Assembly (NCBI GenBank): GCA_963578825.1
Contig: CAUZDW010000019.1
Span: 6,279 to 70,278, forward strand
Origin: JAJDNS01 sp963578825
Lineage (GTDB): Bacteria; Acidobacteriota; Vicinamibacteria; Fen-336
Length of the DNA: 64,000 nucleotides
Direction: 5' to 3'
Shown here: positions 16,639 to 24,650 of the stretch, one piece after another
How the letters are laid out: each line of letters opens with the position of its first letter
Numbering within the stretch: position 1 is the stretch's first letter
Notes under the pieces: generated by a model
Seen by the model: the letters and a program-made list of their open reading frames with translations, nothing else
Databases searched by the model: none
What the model was told of the DNA's origin: nothing
Made by a program: the position numbers and the translations under genes

Positions 16639-18075
16639 TCAGCCAGACGTTGCCCACTTCAGATCCGGCCGCCGCAGATGCCACCTGGTGGCCTGCTGGT
16701 AGGCATGGCCGATGCGCAGCACGGCGTCTTCATTGAACGGGCGGCCGTAGATCATGAGCCCGATGGGCAACCCGTCTCCAGTGAGCCCGCAGGGCACGCT
16801 CAGGCCACACAGATCGAGGATGTTTCCGATGGCGGTGTTGCGCAGGTACATGACGCTCTTGCGCATGTAGGTTTCCATGTCGCCGTCCACCTCGGCGAGC
16901 GTGCAGGCCGGTATGGGCGTGGTCGGGCACAGCACGGCATCCACGTCCGTGAGCTGACGAACGGCCTCCTGTCGCAGTCGCTTCCAGTCGAGGGTCGTCT
17001 GCAGATAGTCGGCCGCGGAGACATCGCGTCCCTTGATCATGCGCGAGGCGACGATGGGGTCCAGCTCATCGTAGTGGTCGTCGATGAAACGACGATTCAC
17101 GGTGTAGGCCTCGGCAGCGATGACGAGACCCCGTGGGTTGAGGGTCAGGGCATCGGCGGCAGCGGGAAACTTCATACTGCGGACGTGAGCGCCGAGAGCC
17201 ACGAGCTCCTCGGCGGCGGTTCGCACGGCTGCCGCGACCTCCGGGTAGGCCTCATCCCAGAAGACGGTCTCGGCGATGCCGATACGCAGCCCCTCGACGC
17301 CGTCGCCGAGGCCCGTCATGACGTCCTGCTGCGGCCGGCCGTGGGTCGTGTCGTCGCCGGGATCGGGCCCCTGCATGGCCTGATAGACGAGCGCGGCGTC
17401 CTCGACGCTGCGGGTGAGCGGTCCCACCGAGTCGAGACTCCAGCTCAAGGGATAGACGCCGGCTCGACTGACCTGGCCGACGGTGGTCTTCAGTCCGGTG
17501 ATGCCGCAAAGGGCCGCGGGGATGCGCACGGATCCCCCGGTGTCGGTGCCGAGCGCCGCCGGCGCCAGGCCGGCGGCCACGGCGACAGCGGAGCCGCTGC
17601 TGGAGCCCCCCGGCAGATGGTGGACGCGATTCCAGGGATTGTGGGGCGTGCCCAGATCGTGGTTCACGCCGGCGCCGCCATACGCGAACTGCACGGTCTT
17701 GGTCTTGCCGAGGAGAATCATCCCGGCACGGTCGAGTCGAGCCACCACGGCCGCATCGGCGTCGGCGATATTGTCGCGGAGGAGGTGTGTGCCGGCGGTC
17801 GTGGGCAGCCCGTCTACGTCGAAAAGGTCCTTGGCGACATAAGGGATCCCGTGCAGCGGCCCGAGATCGTTGCCGGCCGCGAGGTTCGCCTCTGCGGCCC
17901 GTGCCGTCGCCAGCGCACGATCCGTGCTCACGAGCTGGAAGGCGCCGAGCGCCCCATCCAGATCCGTGATGCGGGCCAGCAGCGCCTCCGTGAGCATCAC
18001 CGGTGACAGCTCACCACTGCGCAGACGACGGCCCAGCTCGGCGATGGAGTGGTGCTGGGGCTCGGAAACGGTCAC
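16639..18075 (-). CDS. amidase-signature enzyme
   Basis: 478 aa. The Ser-cisSer-Lys triad is in place: lysine in YVAKDLF, serine in GGSSSGSAVAVAAG, and nucleophile in TDTGGSVRIP. The C-terminal half has AGVYPLSWSLDSVGPLTRS. Amidase-signature enzymes hydrolyse amides, nitrile-derived amides or Glu-tRNA; nothing here identifies it as GatA, since gatB and gatC are not adjacent. The GTG at 18075 gives MTVSEPQHHSIAELG. Length is normal. Divergent from the TPR lipoprotein gene. Confidence 0.9.
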   Translation of the reverse strand: MTVSEPQHHSIAELGRRLRSGELSPVMLTEALLARITDLDGALGAFQLVSTDRALATARAAEANLAAGNDLGPLHGIPYVAKDLFDVDGLPTTAGTHLLRDNIADADAAVVARLDRAGMILLGKTKTVQFAYGGAGVNHDLGTPHNPWNRVHHLPGGSSSGSAVAVAAGLAPAALGTDTGGSVRIPAALCGITGLKTTVGQVSRAGVYPLSWSLDSVGPLTRSVEDAALVYQAMQGPDPGDDTTHGRPQQDVMTGLGDGVEGLRIGIAETVFWDEAYPEVAAAVRTAAEELVALGAHVRSMKFPAAADALTLNPRGLVIAAEAYTVNRRFIDDHYDELDPIVASRMIKGRDVSAADYLQTTLDWKRLRQEAVRQLTDVDAVLCPTTPIPACTLAEVDGDMETYMRKSVMYLRNTAIGNILDLCGLSVPCGLTGDGLPIGLMIYGRPFNEDAVLRIGHAYQQATRWHLRRPDLKWATSG

Positions 18076-18259
18076 CAGGGAATCCTACTGAATCTGAGTG
18101 TTGGTGTCAGCACCTCGCCATTGGGACATCGACTCCGTCCGGCATCTGGCGGACCATGGAACAAAGCCGGACCGGCCCCCGTATGTCCCCGCATAACACC
18201 CAATTGACGGGGTTCGTCCGCGAGGCCGCGGGCGGACGAAGGGCGGGAGGGTCCCATAT

Positions 18260-19528
18260 ATGAAGATGTCCTCAGTAACCAGGGTTTGCGCGGCGGTGCT
18301 GGCGACCGCCATGGTCTACGCCTGCGATTCTGCTCCGAAGGCGTTCCCGGCCGGGACGGAGTCCCCGGAAGCGGCGGCCAGGATCCAGGAGCTCCAGCAG
18401 CGCATCGAGAATCTGCAGTTCGGGCCGGCAAATCAAGAGCTGGCGACGGCCGCGATCGAGGCCGACCCGGGGTTCGCGCTGGCCTACCTCTACCGGGCCT
18501 ATCAGTTCCCGCCCGACATGGAGGCGCTCGAAAAGGCCGAGGAGCTGGCGAAGACAGCCACCGACAGCCATCGGCGCTACATCGAGCTCCAGGCGAGCAC
18601 CTTCCGCGACCCCACCACCGCCCCCAACATCGCGGCCATCGAGCCGCTGTCGGAGCTGGCGAAGGAGTACCCCGGCGAGCGCAACCTCTGGGTGGTCATC
18701 GGTCAGTACGAGCAGATGGGCGGCCGCACCGCCGACGCGCGCCAGTCCTACGAGCGCGCTCTGGCGCTGGACAGCTCCACACCCCGGGTTCACGCGGCGC
18801 TGGCCGGATTGCTGATCCTCGACGGTGAGTACGGGAACCCACGCGCGGCGCTCGAGAAGGCACTGGCGAAGGTGCCGGCCGACGCGGCGCCCGCCAACAT
18901 CCGCTACCAGGTGGCCTTCACGCACCTCTACGAAGGCAACGTGGACACGGCCCTCGAGACGCTGACGGCGTACGCCGGCGAGTACGAGGAGGCGGGGCGT
19001 CCGTTCGGGATCCCGGAGGTCTTCATCTGGAACTCGATCGCACGCATCAACCTCGAGAACGACCGACTCGAGCCGGCGATGGAGGCCTACAAGCGCGGCT
19101 ACGAGAGCGTCCCTGGCAGCGACCTCGACGAGACCCAGAAGAAGATCTGGCACGGCCGCCTGCTGCACGGCGAGAGCCGCACGCTGGTGCGCATGGGCCA
19201 GCACGAGGAGGCCTGGAAGAACGTCGTCGCGGTTCGCCAGATGATCGACGACGCCGGCGAGGATGGCGAGCCGTTCGAGTCTGCGTACCACTACCTCGCG
19301 GGATACTGCATGCTCGAGGCGGGCGAGACCGACGCCGCCATCGAGCACCTGAAGCAGGCGGACCCGAACGACCCGTTCCAGCGCCTGCTTCTGGCCCGAG
19401 CCTACGAGAAGGCAGGTCAAGAAGCCGAGGCGCACGAGACCTACGAGGAGGTCGTTGCCTCCCAGACGAACAACATCGAACGTGCCCTGTCCTTGCCCGA
19501 GGCCCAGCGCAAGCTGAGCGCCGGCTAG
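18260..19528 (+). CDS. TPR-repeat lipoprotein
   Basis: 422 aa. Signal peptide with lipobox-like MVYAC (MKMSSVTRVCAAVLATAMVYAC). The mature part is a chain of helical pairs of TPR type, such as RTADARQSYERALALDSST and AGETDAAIEHLKQADPNDPF. Homologues of this layout usually act as scaffolds at the outer membrane. ATG at 18260 is the only good start before the signal peptide. Single gene, with a GC-rich hairpin just after the stop. Confidence 0.82.
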   Translation: MKMSSVTRVCAAVLATAMVYACDSAPKAFPAGTESPEAAARIQELQQRIENLQFGPANQELATAAIEADPGFALAYLYRAYQFPPDMEALEKAEELAKTATDSHRRYIELQASTFRDPTTAPNIAAIEPLSELAKEYPGERNLWVVIGQYEQMGGRTADARQSYERALALDSSTPRVHAALAGLLILDGEYGNPRAALEKALAKVPADAAPANIRYQVAFTHLYEGNVDTALETLTAYAGEYEEAGRPFGIPEVFIWNSIARINLENDRLEPAMEAYKRGYESVPGSDLDETQKKIWHGRLLHGESRTLVRMGQHEEAWKNVVAVRQMIDDAGEDGEPFESAYHYLAGYCMLEAGETDAAIEHLKQADPNDPFQRLLLARAYEKAGQEAEAHETYEEVVASQTNNIERALSLPEAQRKLSAG

Positions 19529-19549
19529 CTTTCCGACGTCTCACGAGTG

Positions 19550-19579
19550 GCGCCGGGGAGCCTTGCTTCTCCCCGGCGC
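19550..19579 (+). terminator. GC-rich hairpin after the TPR lipoprotein gene
   Basis: Inverted repeat of 11 bp (GCGCCGGGGAG / CTCCCCGGCGC) with an 8-base loop, starting 21 bases after the stop codon. It lacks a U-run, so it may be a weak or factor-assisted terminator. Confidence 0.5.
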
Positions 19580-19710
19580 TGCCCGCCGCTCCGAAGGAGG
19601 TCGTTCCGGGCAAGTCGCGGCAGGCCCCTGGCCCGGACTATTCGTCAGACTTCGTCGCCGCGTCGAAACAGCCGGGCTACCCGGGCGCAAGCTACAATGG
19701 CGGCGTTGAC

Positions 19711-20187
19711 ATGAAGGGATCAGAGTTCGAGGAGATCGAGTTTTTTCGAACGATTCAAGAGAGCGGAGCCCGGGCGCTCCTGATCGGACGCCGGGCTCTC
19801 GTCGCGCTGGGCATCCCCGTGCTCACCGCCGACTATGACTTCTGGCTTCACATCGACGATATCACGCGCTTCAATGAGGCCGTGGAGCCGATGGAGCTCT
19901 TCCCGACGCACACATCCGAGGAAGCGAGGTCACGGGGTCGGTACGTCCTCGAAAACGACGAGCGGGTTGATGTGCTGGTCGCTCGATCGGTCCCGACGAC
20001 GGACGGAGTGCGTGTGGTTTTCGAAGAGCTCTGGGAGCGCCGACGTGTGCTGCCTCTAAGCCCGAACGTCGAAGTCGCGGTCCCGACTCTGGACGACCTG
20101 ATCCTGACCAAGCGATTCGCCAGTCGGCCGAAGGACCTCGAGGACATCCGTCTTCTCGAGGCCCTGCGCTCCGAGGAGGCGACATGA
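19711..20187 (+). CDS. nucleotidyltransferase-fold protein (toxin/antitoxin type)
   Basis: 158 aa. The N-terminal part LLIGRRALVALGIP and TADYDFWLHID resembles minimal nucleotidyltransferases, in which a GG or GS loop is followed by a DxD metal site; here the glycine pair is replaced by GRR. The C-terminus PTLDDLILTKRFASRPKDL matches the usual end of AbiEii-like and related proteins, where the K-x-x-RPKD helix is conserved. The stop overlaps the start of the next small gene in ATGA, so the two are co-translated. Possible toxin/antitoxin or DNA-repair pair; not a known named family to me. Confidence 0.65.
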   Translation: MKGSEFEEIEFFRTIQESGARALLIGRRALVALGIPVLTADYDFWLHIDDITRFNEAVEPMELFPTHTSEEARSRGRYVLENDERVDVLVARSVPTTDGVRVVFEELWERRRVLPLSPNVEVAVPTLDDLILTKRFASRPKDLEDIRLLEALRSEEAT

Positions 20188-20420
20188 AGATCGTCCAGCC
20201 GCCTTCACTGAAGACTCGAAAGCGCCTCATCGCCGTGGCTGAGCGTCGGCTGACTCCCCACGAGGTGCGTGAGGCGCTGGCGATCCCGCTCACTAACTCG
20301 GAGCGTGAGGAGAGCTTGTCGTTGATCCGGTGGTTTCGCCGCCGCTACCCCACCGCCGGCGAACGCCTCGCCTACGTGCGGCGAGCCTACCGCCGCTGGT
20401 CTGCCGTCCAGGAAGCGTAG
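20184..20420 (+). CDS. small basic protein, partner of the nucleotidyltransferase-like gene
   Basis: 78 aa, strongly basic and helical, with TRKRLIAVAERRLTPHEV and RWFRRRYPTAGERLAYVRR. No recognised domain. Overlaps the upstream stop by 4 bases (ATGA). The pairing of a nucleotidyltransferase-like protein with a small basic one looks like a two-gene module, but the direction of toxicity, if any, cannot be told. Confidence 0.6.
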   Translation: MKIVQPPSLKTRKRLIAVAERRLTPHEVREALAIPLTNSEREESLSLIRWFRRRYPTAGERLAYVRRAYRRWSAVQEA

Positions 20421-20470
20421 AGACTACTCTCTGATCAACTCCGGAGTGTGCCGTATCCCTGGGCTTCCTC

Positions 20471-20541
20471 GGGCTCAGGGGTCAGGTCTGCCATCTTGTG
20501 AGTTCCGGCGCCGAAACCGCAACATGGCAGACCTGATGCCA
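20471..20541. repeat. dyad repeat, copy 1 (71 bp)
   Basis: Contains AGGTCTGCCAT and, about 25 bases later, its inverted match ATGGCAGACCT, so the element can fold into one long hairpin. Outer bases read GGGCTCAGGGGTC. Copy 2 at 23807-23878 is the same apart from one added A in the loop. REP-like elements of similar form are mobilised by RAYT-type transposases; no such gene is in this window. Confidence 0.75.
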
Positions 20542-20581
20542 GCCACTTGGTGTGGTGCTATCGCTTCGGCGGCGTATGGAG

Positions 20582-21457
20582 CTACATCGTTTCGGCCAGG
20601 AGCGCGGCCAGCTTCGCGCGGTCGAGGCCCAGCGGCTGATCGACCAGGGGGCCTTCTCGCAGCACCGGATCGGTGTCTTCGTAGGTGGGCCGCTCGGTCT
20701 GGTAGAGGAGCCCGATCGGGATGCGCTTGTCGAACTCGCGGGCCTTCTCCATGGCTCCCATGAAGTCGCTCGGGTCGTACCCCTCGTCCTCCAGCATGTA
20801 GACCCGCTCCCTGAACCAGGGGTAGGTGTTGACCTTGTTGAAGGTCACGCAGGGGCTGAAGACGTCGATCAGCGAGAAGCCGCGATGGGCCATCGCTGCC
20901 GCAGTCAGCTTCGTGAGCTGCTTTGGCTTTCCCGTGAAGCCGCGGCCGACGTAGGTGGCGCCCGCGGCGAGGGCCAGGGCCAGGGGCGCGATCGGCCGCT
21001 CCACGTTGCCGCGGGGCGTGCTCTTCGTCTTGTGCCCCTCGGCCGTGGTGGGTGAGGTCTGCCCCGTGGTCAGGCCGTAGACCTCGTTGTCCATGACGAT
21101 GTAGGTGAGGTTCAGGTTGCGACGCATGGCGTGAATGAAATGAGCCATGCCGATCCCGTAGCCGTCGCCGTCACCACCCACGACGACCACGTGCAGGTCG
21201 TGGTTGGCGAGGGCGGCGCCCGTGGCGACGGGCACGGCGCGCCCGTGCAGGCTGTGCACGCCGTTGGTCCGGATGAAGCCCGGCAGGTTCGACGAGCAGC
21301 CGATGCCAGAGACGACGAGGACCTCGTGCTGGGGGATGCCCAGCTCGACGATCGCTTCCTTGAGCGACTTGAGCACCCCGAAGTCGCCGCATCCCGCACA
21401 CCAGTCGGGATGGACGTCGGACTCGAGGCTCTTGAGCGTCAGCTCAGCAGTGGCCAT
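20582..21457 (-). CDS. korB: 2-oxoacid:ferredoxin oxidoreductase, beta subunit
   Basis: 291 aa, TPP-binding subunit. Motifs: WCAGCGDFGVLKSL with Fe-S-type cysteines at the start, GIGCSSNLPGF, GGDGDGYGIGMAHF and DNEVYGLTTGQTSPTT for thiamine diphosphate. Converts a 2-oxoacid such as 2-oxoglutarate with CoA to the acyl-CoA while reducing ferredoxin. Follows korA by 33 bases on the same strand. The 2-oxoglutarate assignment is likely from the two-subunit layout but pyruvate or branched-chain acids cannot be excluded. Confidence 0.93.
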   Translation of the reverse strand: MATAELTLKSLESDVHPDWCAGCGDFGVLKSLKEAIVELGIPQHEVLVVSGIGCSSNLPGFIRTNGVHSLHGRAVPVATGAALANHDLHVVVVGGDGDGYGIGMAHFIHAMRRNLNLTYIVMDNEVYGLTTGQTSPTTAEGHKTKSTPRGNVERPIAPLALALAAGATYVGRGFTGKPKQLTKLTAAAMAHRGFSLIDVFSPCVTFNKVNTYPWFRERVYMLEDEGYDPSDFMGAMEKAREFDKRIPIGLLYQTERPTYEDTDPVLREGPLVDQPLGLDRAKLAALLAETM

Positions 21458-21490
21458 GTTTCCTTCCTCCGCGGGGTCCGTTCAGCGGCC

Positions 21491-23488
21491 CTATGACGAG
21501 CCCGCCAGGACCTGCCAGTCGTGGACGGAGCCCGTCTCCATCCCGATCACCAGTTTCGCTTCCGCCGTGCCGTCCTGCCGGTTCACCAGCTCGACTTCCC
21601 AGACCGGCTCTCCGAAGCGCCCTCCGTCGCGTTTCTCGATGCGTCCGGGGCGCGTCTTGTCCTTCATGTAGACGCGGACGTGATGGTAAGCCATCTCGCG
21701 GGCCTCGTGCTCCTCGACCTGCAGGTCGTCCTCACGCCCCTCCAAGTAGGCCTTCACCCGGCGGGTGATGTAGGCGGGCTCGAAGGGCTCGCCGTCGTAG
21801 CGGGTCAGCAGGTGATCGACGAAGAACCCCGTCTCGGCCCGCAGGTGGCGCGCGAACTGCCCGCTGAAGTTGTTCTCGATGGCGATCGTGCGCTCGCACC
21901 CCTTCAGGATCGCGGTCGCCTCGGCCGCGTGGAAGGGATGGATCCACTTGAAGTGGAGCTGATTCGTGGCGATCCCGTCGCTCGTGAGCTGGGCGGCGGC
22001 TTCCTGGATCACGCTCCAGGTGGAGCCCCAGCCGACCAGGGTCGCCTTGGCCTTCGCCGGCCCCTCCAGCGCCGGCGGCTCGAGCTGCGCCATCACCCCA
22101 TCCATCTTGCGCATCCGCTTCTCGTGCATCTTGCGCCGGATGGCGGGGTTGGTGTGCTCGTCGCTGATCAGGAGCCCCTTCTCGTCGTGATCGTCGGTTC
22201 CGGAGACGTAGGTCATCCCCTCGACGCCCGGCCGCGCCCGGGGCGAGATCCCCGATGGGGTGAGGGCGTAGCGCCTGTAGCCGCCGTTCCCGGTTTCGGC
22301 GGGGGCCTCGTGGACCCACTCCCCTCGGTCGATCGGAACGTCGGTCGGGATCGCCTCCGGGTCGACCGTGGAGCGATGCTCACCGAGATAGAGATCGGAG
22401 AGGATGATCACCGGGAGCTGGAACGTCTCGGCCAGGTTGAAGCTCTCGACGCTCGTGTTGTAGCAGTCGAGGGCATCGCGCGGCGCGACGATGACCCGGG
22501 GGAAGTCGCCCTGCGAGGCGCCGACGGCCTGAGTCAGGTCGCCCTGCTCGCTCTTGGTGGGCAGGCCGGTGGAGGGACCGCCGCGCTGGACGTTGACTAT
22601 GACGACCGGCGCCTCGATCATCCCCGCCATTCCGATCGCCTCGCTCATCAGGGCGAAGCCCCCGCCGGAGGTGGCGCACATGGCGCGGACGCCCGCGTGC
22701 CCGGCTCCGATCGCCATGTTCACGACCGCCAGCTCGTCCTCCGCCTGCTTGACGAGGACGCCGCACTGCTCGCTGTGTCCCGCCAGCCAGTGCAGGATGA
22801 ACGAGGCCGGGCTCATCGGGTAGGCGGAGTAGAACTTGCATCCGGCGGCCACGGCCCCCAGCGCCGTCATCAGGTTGCCCGTCACGACGGGCCGACGCTT
22901 GCGGGTGAACTTCCAGCTCACGCCCAGCGGCGGATACTCGCGGGCCGCGTAGTCGTAGCCCGCGCGCAGGACCCCGACGTTCTGGTCGATGATCCCCTGT
23001 CCTTTCGCCTTGAAGGTCTCGGCCAGGATCTCCAGGGCCACGTCCACGTCGAAGCCGATCAGGTGCAACAGCGCCCCCAGCGCCGCCGTGTTCTGCATGA
23101 CGGGGAGCGTCTTGCCCAGGTCGGCGGTCAGCTCCGGAACAGGCAGAGGCGCAAGAGCGACGCCCTCGGGCACCAGCACCGAGTCGCAATGGAGGCGCGC
23201 GCTGTTGAAGACGATCGCCCCCCCCGCCTCGACCTCCGGGGCGTGGCGCTCGATTCCGTCCTGGTTCAGCGACATGAGCAGGTTGACGTGGCCGCCGTGG
23301 TTGTCGACCTTCTCCTCCGACAACCGCAGGCGCAGCCAGGTATGGCCTCCGCGGATCAGCGACTGGTAGCTGTTGTAGGTGAACAGGTGGAGCCCGAGCC
23401 GCGCGGCAGTCCGCGCCAGGGTGTCCCCCGTCCGGTCGAGACCGTCGCCCGCGGCGCCGGCGATTCCGATCGTGATCTCCGTGGCCAT
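21491..23488 (-). CDS. korA: 2-oxoacid:ferredoxin oxidoreductase, fused gamma-alpha subunit
   Basis: 665 aa. The N-terminal gamma domain has IGIAGAAGDGLDRTGDTLAR, about residues 1-185. The alpha (pyrimidine-binding) domain begins near GNLMTALGAVAAGCKFYSAY and PMSPASFILHWLAGH. This gamma-alpha fusion is the usual KorA/VorB-like arrangement. A ribosome binding site AAGGAG lies in front, overlapping the stop codon of a tiny upstream ORF. No delta ferredoxin domain is present, so a separate ferredoxin would carry the electrons. The reductive direction would feed a ferredoxin-dependent pathway; the oxidative direction replaces the 2-oxoglutarate dehydrogenase. Confidence 0.93.
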   Translation of the reverse strand: MATEITIGIAGAAGDGLDRTGDTLARTAARLGLHLFTYNSYQSLIRGGHTWLRLRLSEEKVDNHGGHVNLLMSLNQDGIERHAPEVEAGGAIVFNSARLHCDSVLVPEGVALAPLPVPELTADLGKTLPVMQNTAALGALLHLIGFDVDVALEILAETFKAKGQGIIDQNVGVLRAGYDYAAREYPPLGVSWKFTRKRRPVVTGNLMTALGAVAAGCKFYSAYPMSPASFILHWLAGHSEQCGVLVKQAEDELAVVNMAIGAGHAGVRAMCATSGGGFALMSEAIGMAGMIEAPVVIVNVQRGGPSTGLPTKSEQGDLTQAVGASQGDFPRVIVAPRDALDCYNTSVESFNLAETFQLPVIILSDLYLGEHRSTVDPEAIPTDVPIDRGEWVHEAPAETGNGGYRRYALTPSGISPRARPGVEGMTYVSGTDDHDEKGLLISDEHTNPAIRRKMHEKRMRKMDGVMAQLEPPALEGPAKAKATLVGWGSTWSVIQEAAAQLTSDGIATNQLHFKWIHPFHAAEATAILKGCERTIAIENNFSGQFARHLRAETGFFVDHLLTRYDGEPFEPAYITRRVKAYLEGREDDLQVEEHEAREMAYHHVRVYMKDKTRPGRIEKRDGGRFGEPVWEVELVNRQDGTAEAKLVIGMETGSVHDWQVLAGSS

Positions 23489-23500
23489 CCCATCGGCTCC

Positions 23501-23695
23501 TTACTGCGCGCCTTCGGCACGGGGCTCGCGCGCTGCAGGCGGTCGGTTGCCCCCCTGGACTCGGGTGGGAGGGTCGGAGTCAGGAACCCTCCAAGTCGCG
23601 ACGACGAGGGGGTCTCCCTCGGGCGCATTTTCCATGCCCACGAGGCACGCCGCGACGGCGTCGTCCTTCCCGGGTACGAGCTCAGTAACGTGCAT
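23501..23695 (-). CDS. small ORF in front of korA, doubtful
   Basis: 64 codons starting MHVTELVPGKDDAVAACL. Its TAA overlaps the ribosome binding site of korA, which fits translational coupling. No family match. The second half is rich in Pro and Arg and may be non-coding. Either a small leader gene or the plain 5' region of the korAB message. Confidence 0.3.
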   Translation of the reverse strand: MHVTELVPGKDDAVAACLVGMENAPEGDPLVVATWRVPDSDPPTRVQGGNRPPAAREPRAEGAQ

Positions 23696-23806
23696 GGCGT
23701 CACCTCGTGTCAGGGGCGCGGGGAGTATGCGTCGTCATAGATGTCTGAAATGGACCTTACGCCGGACACCCTCGCAGGGTCAAGACGCTCTCCGGGCGAC
23801 GGCCAA

Positions 23807-23878
23807 GGGCTCAGGGGTCAGGTCTGCCATCTTGATGAGTTCCGGCGCCGAAACCGCAACATGGCAGACCTGATGCCA
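23807..23878. repeat. dyad repeat, copy 2 (72 bp)
   Basis: Same orientation as copy 1, on the other side of korAB, with an extra A after CATCTTG. Carries AGGTCTGCCAT and its inverted match ATGGCAGACCT. The pair sits outside both korA and korB, so the operon is bracketed by direct repeats about 3.3 kb apart. Confidence 0.75.
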
Positions 23879-24112
23879 TCCACCGGATGAGATGATCACC
23901 GCTACCCTCTCGACCCTCAGCGTCGCGAGCCCTGCGGCGGTCAGGGCCCCTCCGGTCTGCGGGCCTGGCCGAAGCCCGGGAAGGGAGTGCCCGTCTGGTC
24001 CCAATAGCGGAGGAATGAAAGGGAGCTCCACTTCGCTCTTCCGGCCGGCACCACGCAGACGGCCCTCGTTCGCAATCACCGTCAGGGAATCAGAGGAGTG
24101 GTGGGTGAAGCC
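23879..24112. other. intergenic stretch between dyad repeat and tRNA, no gene seen
   Basis: With the segment upstream of the repeat this leaves about 400 bases without a supported gene between the korA leader region and the tRNA. Short open frames occur on both strands but have no start signals or family match. Nothing else seen. Confidence 0.4.
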
Positions 24113-24187
24113 TGGAGCCGGCGCTCGGACTTGAACCGAGGACCTGCTGATTACGAATCAGCTGCTCTGCCACTGAGCTACGCCGGC
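24113..24187 (-). tRNA. tRNA-Thr (anticodon CGT)
   Basis: 75 nt including an encoded CCA. The acceptor stem GCCGGCG pairs with CGCCGGC. D-arm GCTCAGTGGCAGAGC. The anticodon stem-loop has stem GCTGA/TCAGC with loop TTCGTAA, giving anticodon CGT that reads ACG. T-arm CTCGG-TTCAAGT-CCGAG. All stems pair. A small hairpin (24197-24219) lies just upstream of the 5' end. Confidence 0.95.
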
Positions 24188-24345
24188 GTTGGAAGGCGCC
24201 GGCTTCGACGAAACCGGCGACCGACGATCGTAGCAGACCGGGGTAGGGCCACCAAGAGGGAGCGGGGACGTGGTGAGCGCTTTGTCGCGCGTACGCGCGC
24301 CGATTCATCACACATGATGGTGCTGTTGGAAAGAGTCAGTCGGCC

Positions 24346-24365
24346 AACTCCGTCCGGACGGAGTT
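24346..24365. promoter_or_regulatory. 20-bp perfect palindrome, operator-like site 1
   Basis: AACTCCGTCCGGACGGAGTT. It shares the core GTCCGGAC and the ends AACTC/GAGTT with site 2, with centres 35 bases apart. This spacing and symmetry fit binding of a dimeric regulator such as a TetR-type repressor. No regulator gene is adjacent. Confidence 0.6.
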
Positions 24366-24380
24366 GACCGAGGCTGTGGA

Positions 24381-24400
24381 AACTCTGTCCGGACAGAGTT
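24381..24400. promoter_or_regulatory. 20-bp perfect palindrome, operator-like site 2
   Basis: AACTCTGTCCGGACAGAGTT. It differs from site 1 by one symmetric base pair, which argues for selection on the dyad. A weaker related element with AACTC...GAGTT ends follows at 24418-24438. Confidence 0.6.
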
Positions 24401-24492
24401 CGGCGCCCGACCCCATCAACTCGGTGCATCCCAGAGTTCGGCGGCAACGCGAGGCAGGGACCACTAGGACCGGTAGCCCAACGTCCAGCAAC

Positions 24493-24549
24493 CACAACAT
24501 CTACCCCCACCCCCTGTGCTCGAGTGGTGCTCGACCACAAGATGTTGTG
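24493..24549. repeat. inverted repeat with inner hairpin upstream of the lipoprotein gene
   Basis: Arms CACAACATCT (24493-24502) and AGATGTTGTG (24540-24549) enclose a smaller hairpin GTGGT/ACCAC (24524-24538). It lies ahead of the promoter at 24578, so it may be an operator or a terminator for upstream reading. Confidence 0.4.
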
Positions 24550-24577
24550 CATCGCGGTATGGACCGAAAGAAAAACC

Positions 24578-24606
24578 TTGCAATGATCAATAGTTAACTT
24601 CATATT
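24578..24606 (+). promoter_or_regulatory. candidate sigma-70 promoter for the Cys-rich lipoprotein
   Basis: TTGCAA, a 17-base spacer and CATATT, in a locally AT-rich segment. Four of six bases match in each box. It lies 45 bases before the ATG at 24651, downstream of the palindrome array. Confidence 0.45.
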
Positions 24607-24650
24607 GCTCAAGTATCAGTTTGGAGACGACGAACGTGGGAGGGCCTGTG

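Noticed and set aside
16639..18075. Amidase as GatA of the tRNA amidotransferase
   Set aside because: gatB and gatC are not adjacent; the family is too broad to support it.
21521..23740. Plus-strand frame of 739 codons over korA
   Set aside because: Antisense shadow of the KorA coding region with no motif.
23892..24134. Plus-strand small frame upstream of the tRNA
   Set aside because: No ribosome binding site or family match; overlaps the tRNA's 3' end.
24346..24400. Palindromes as integron attC sites
   Set aside because: Ends do not match the RYYYAAC/GTTRRRY pattern and no integrase gene is nearby.
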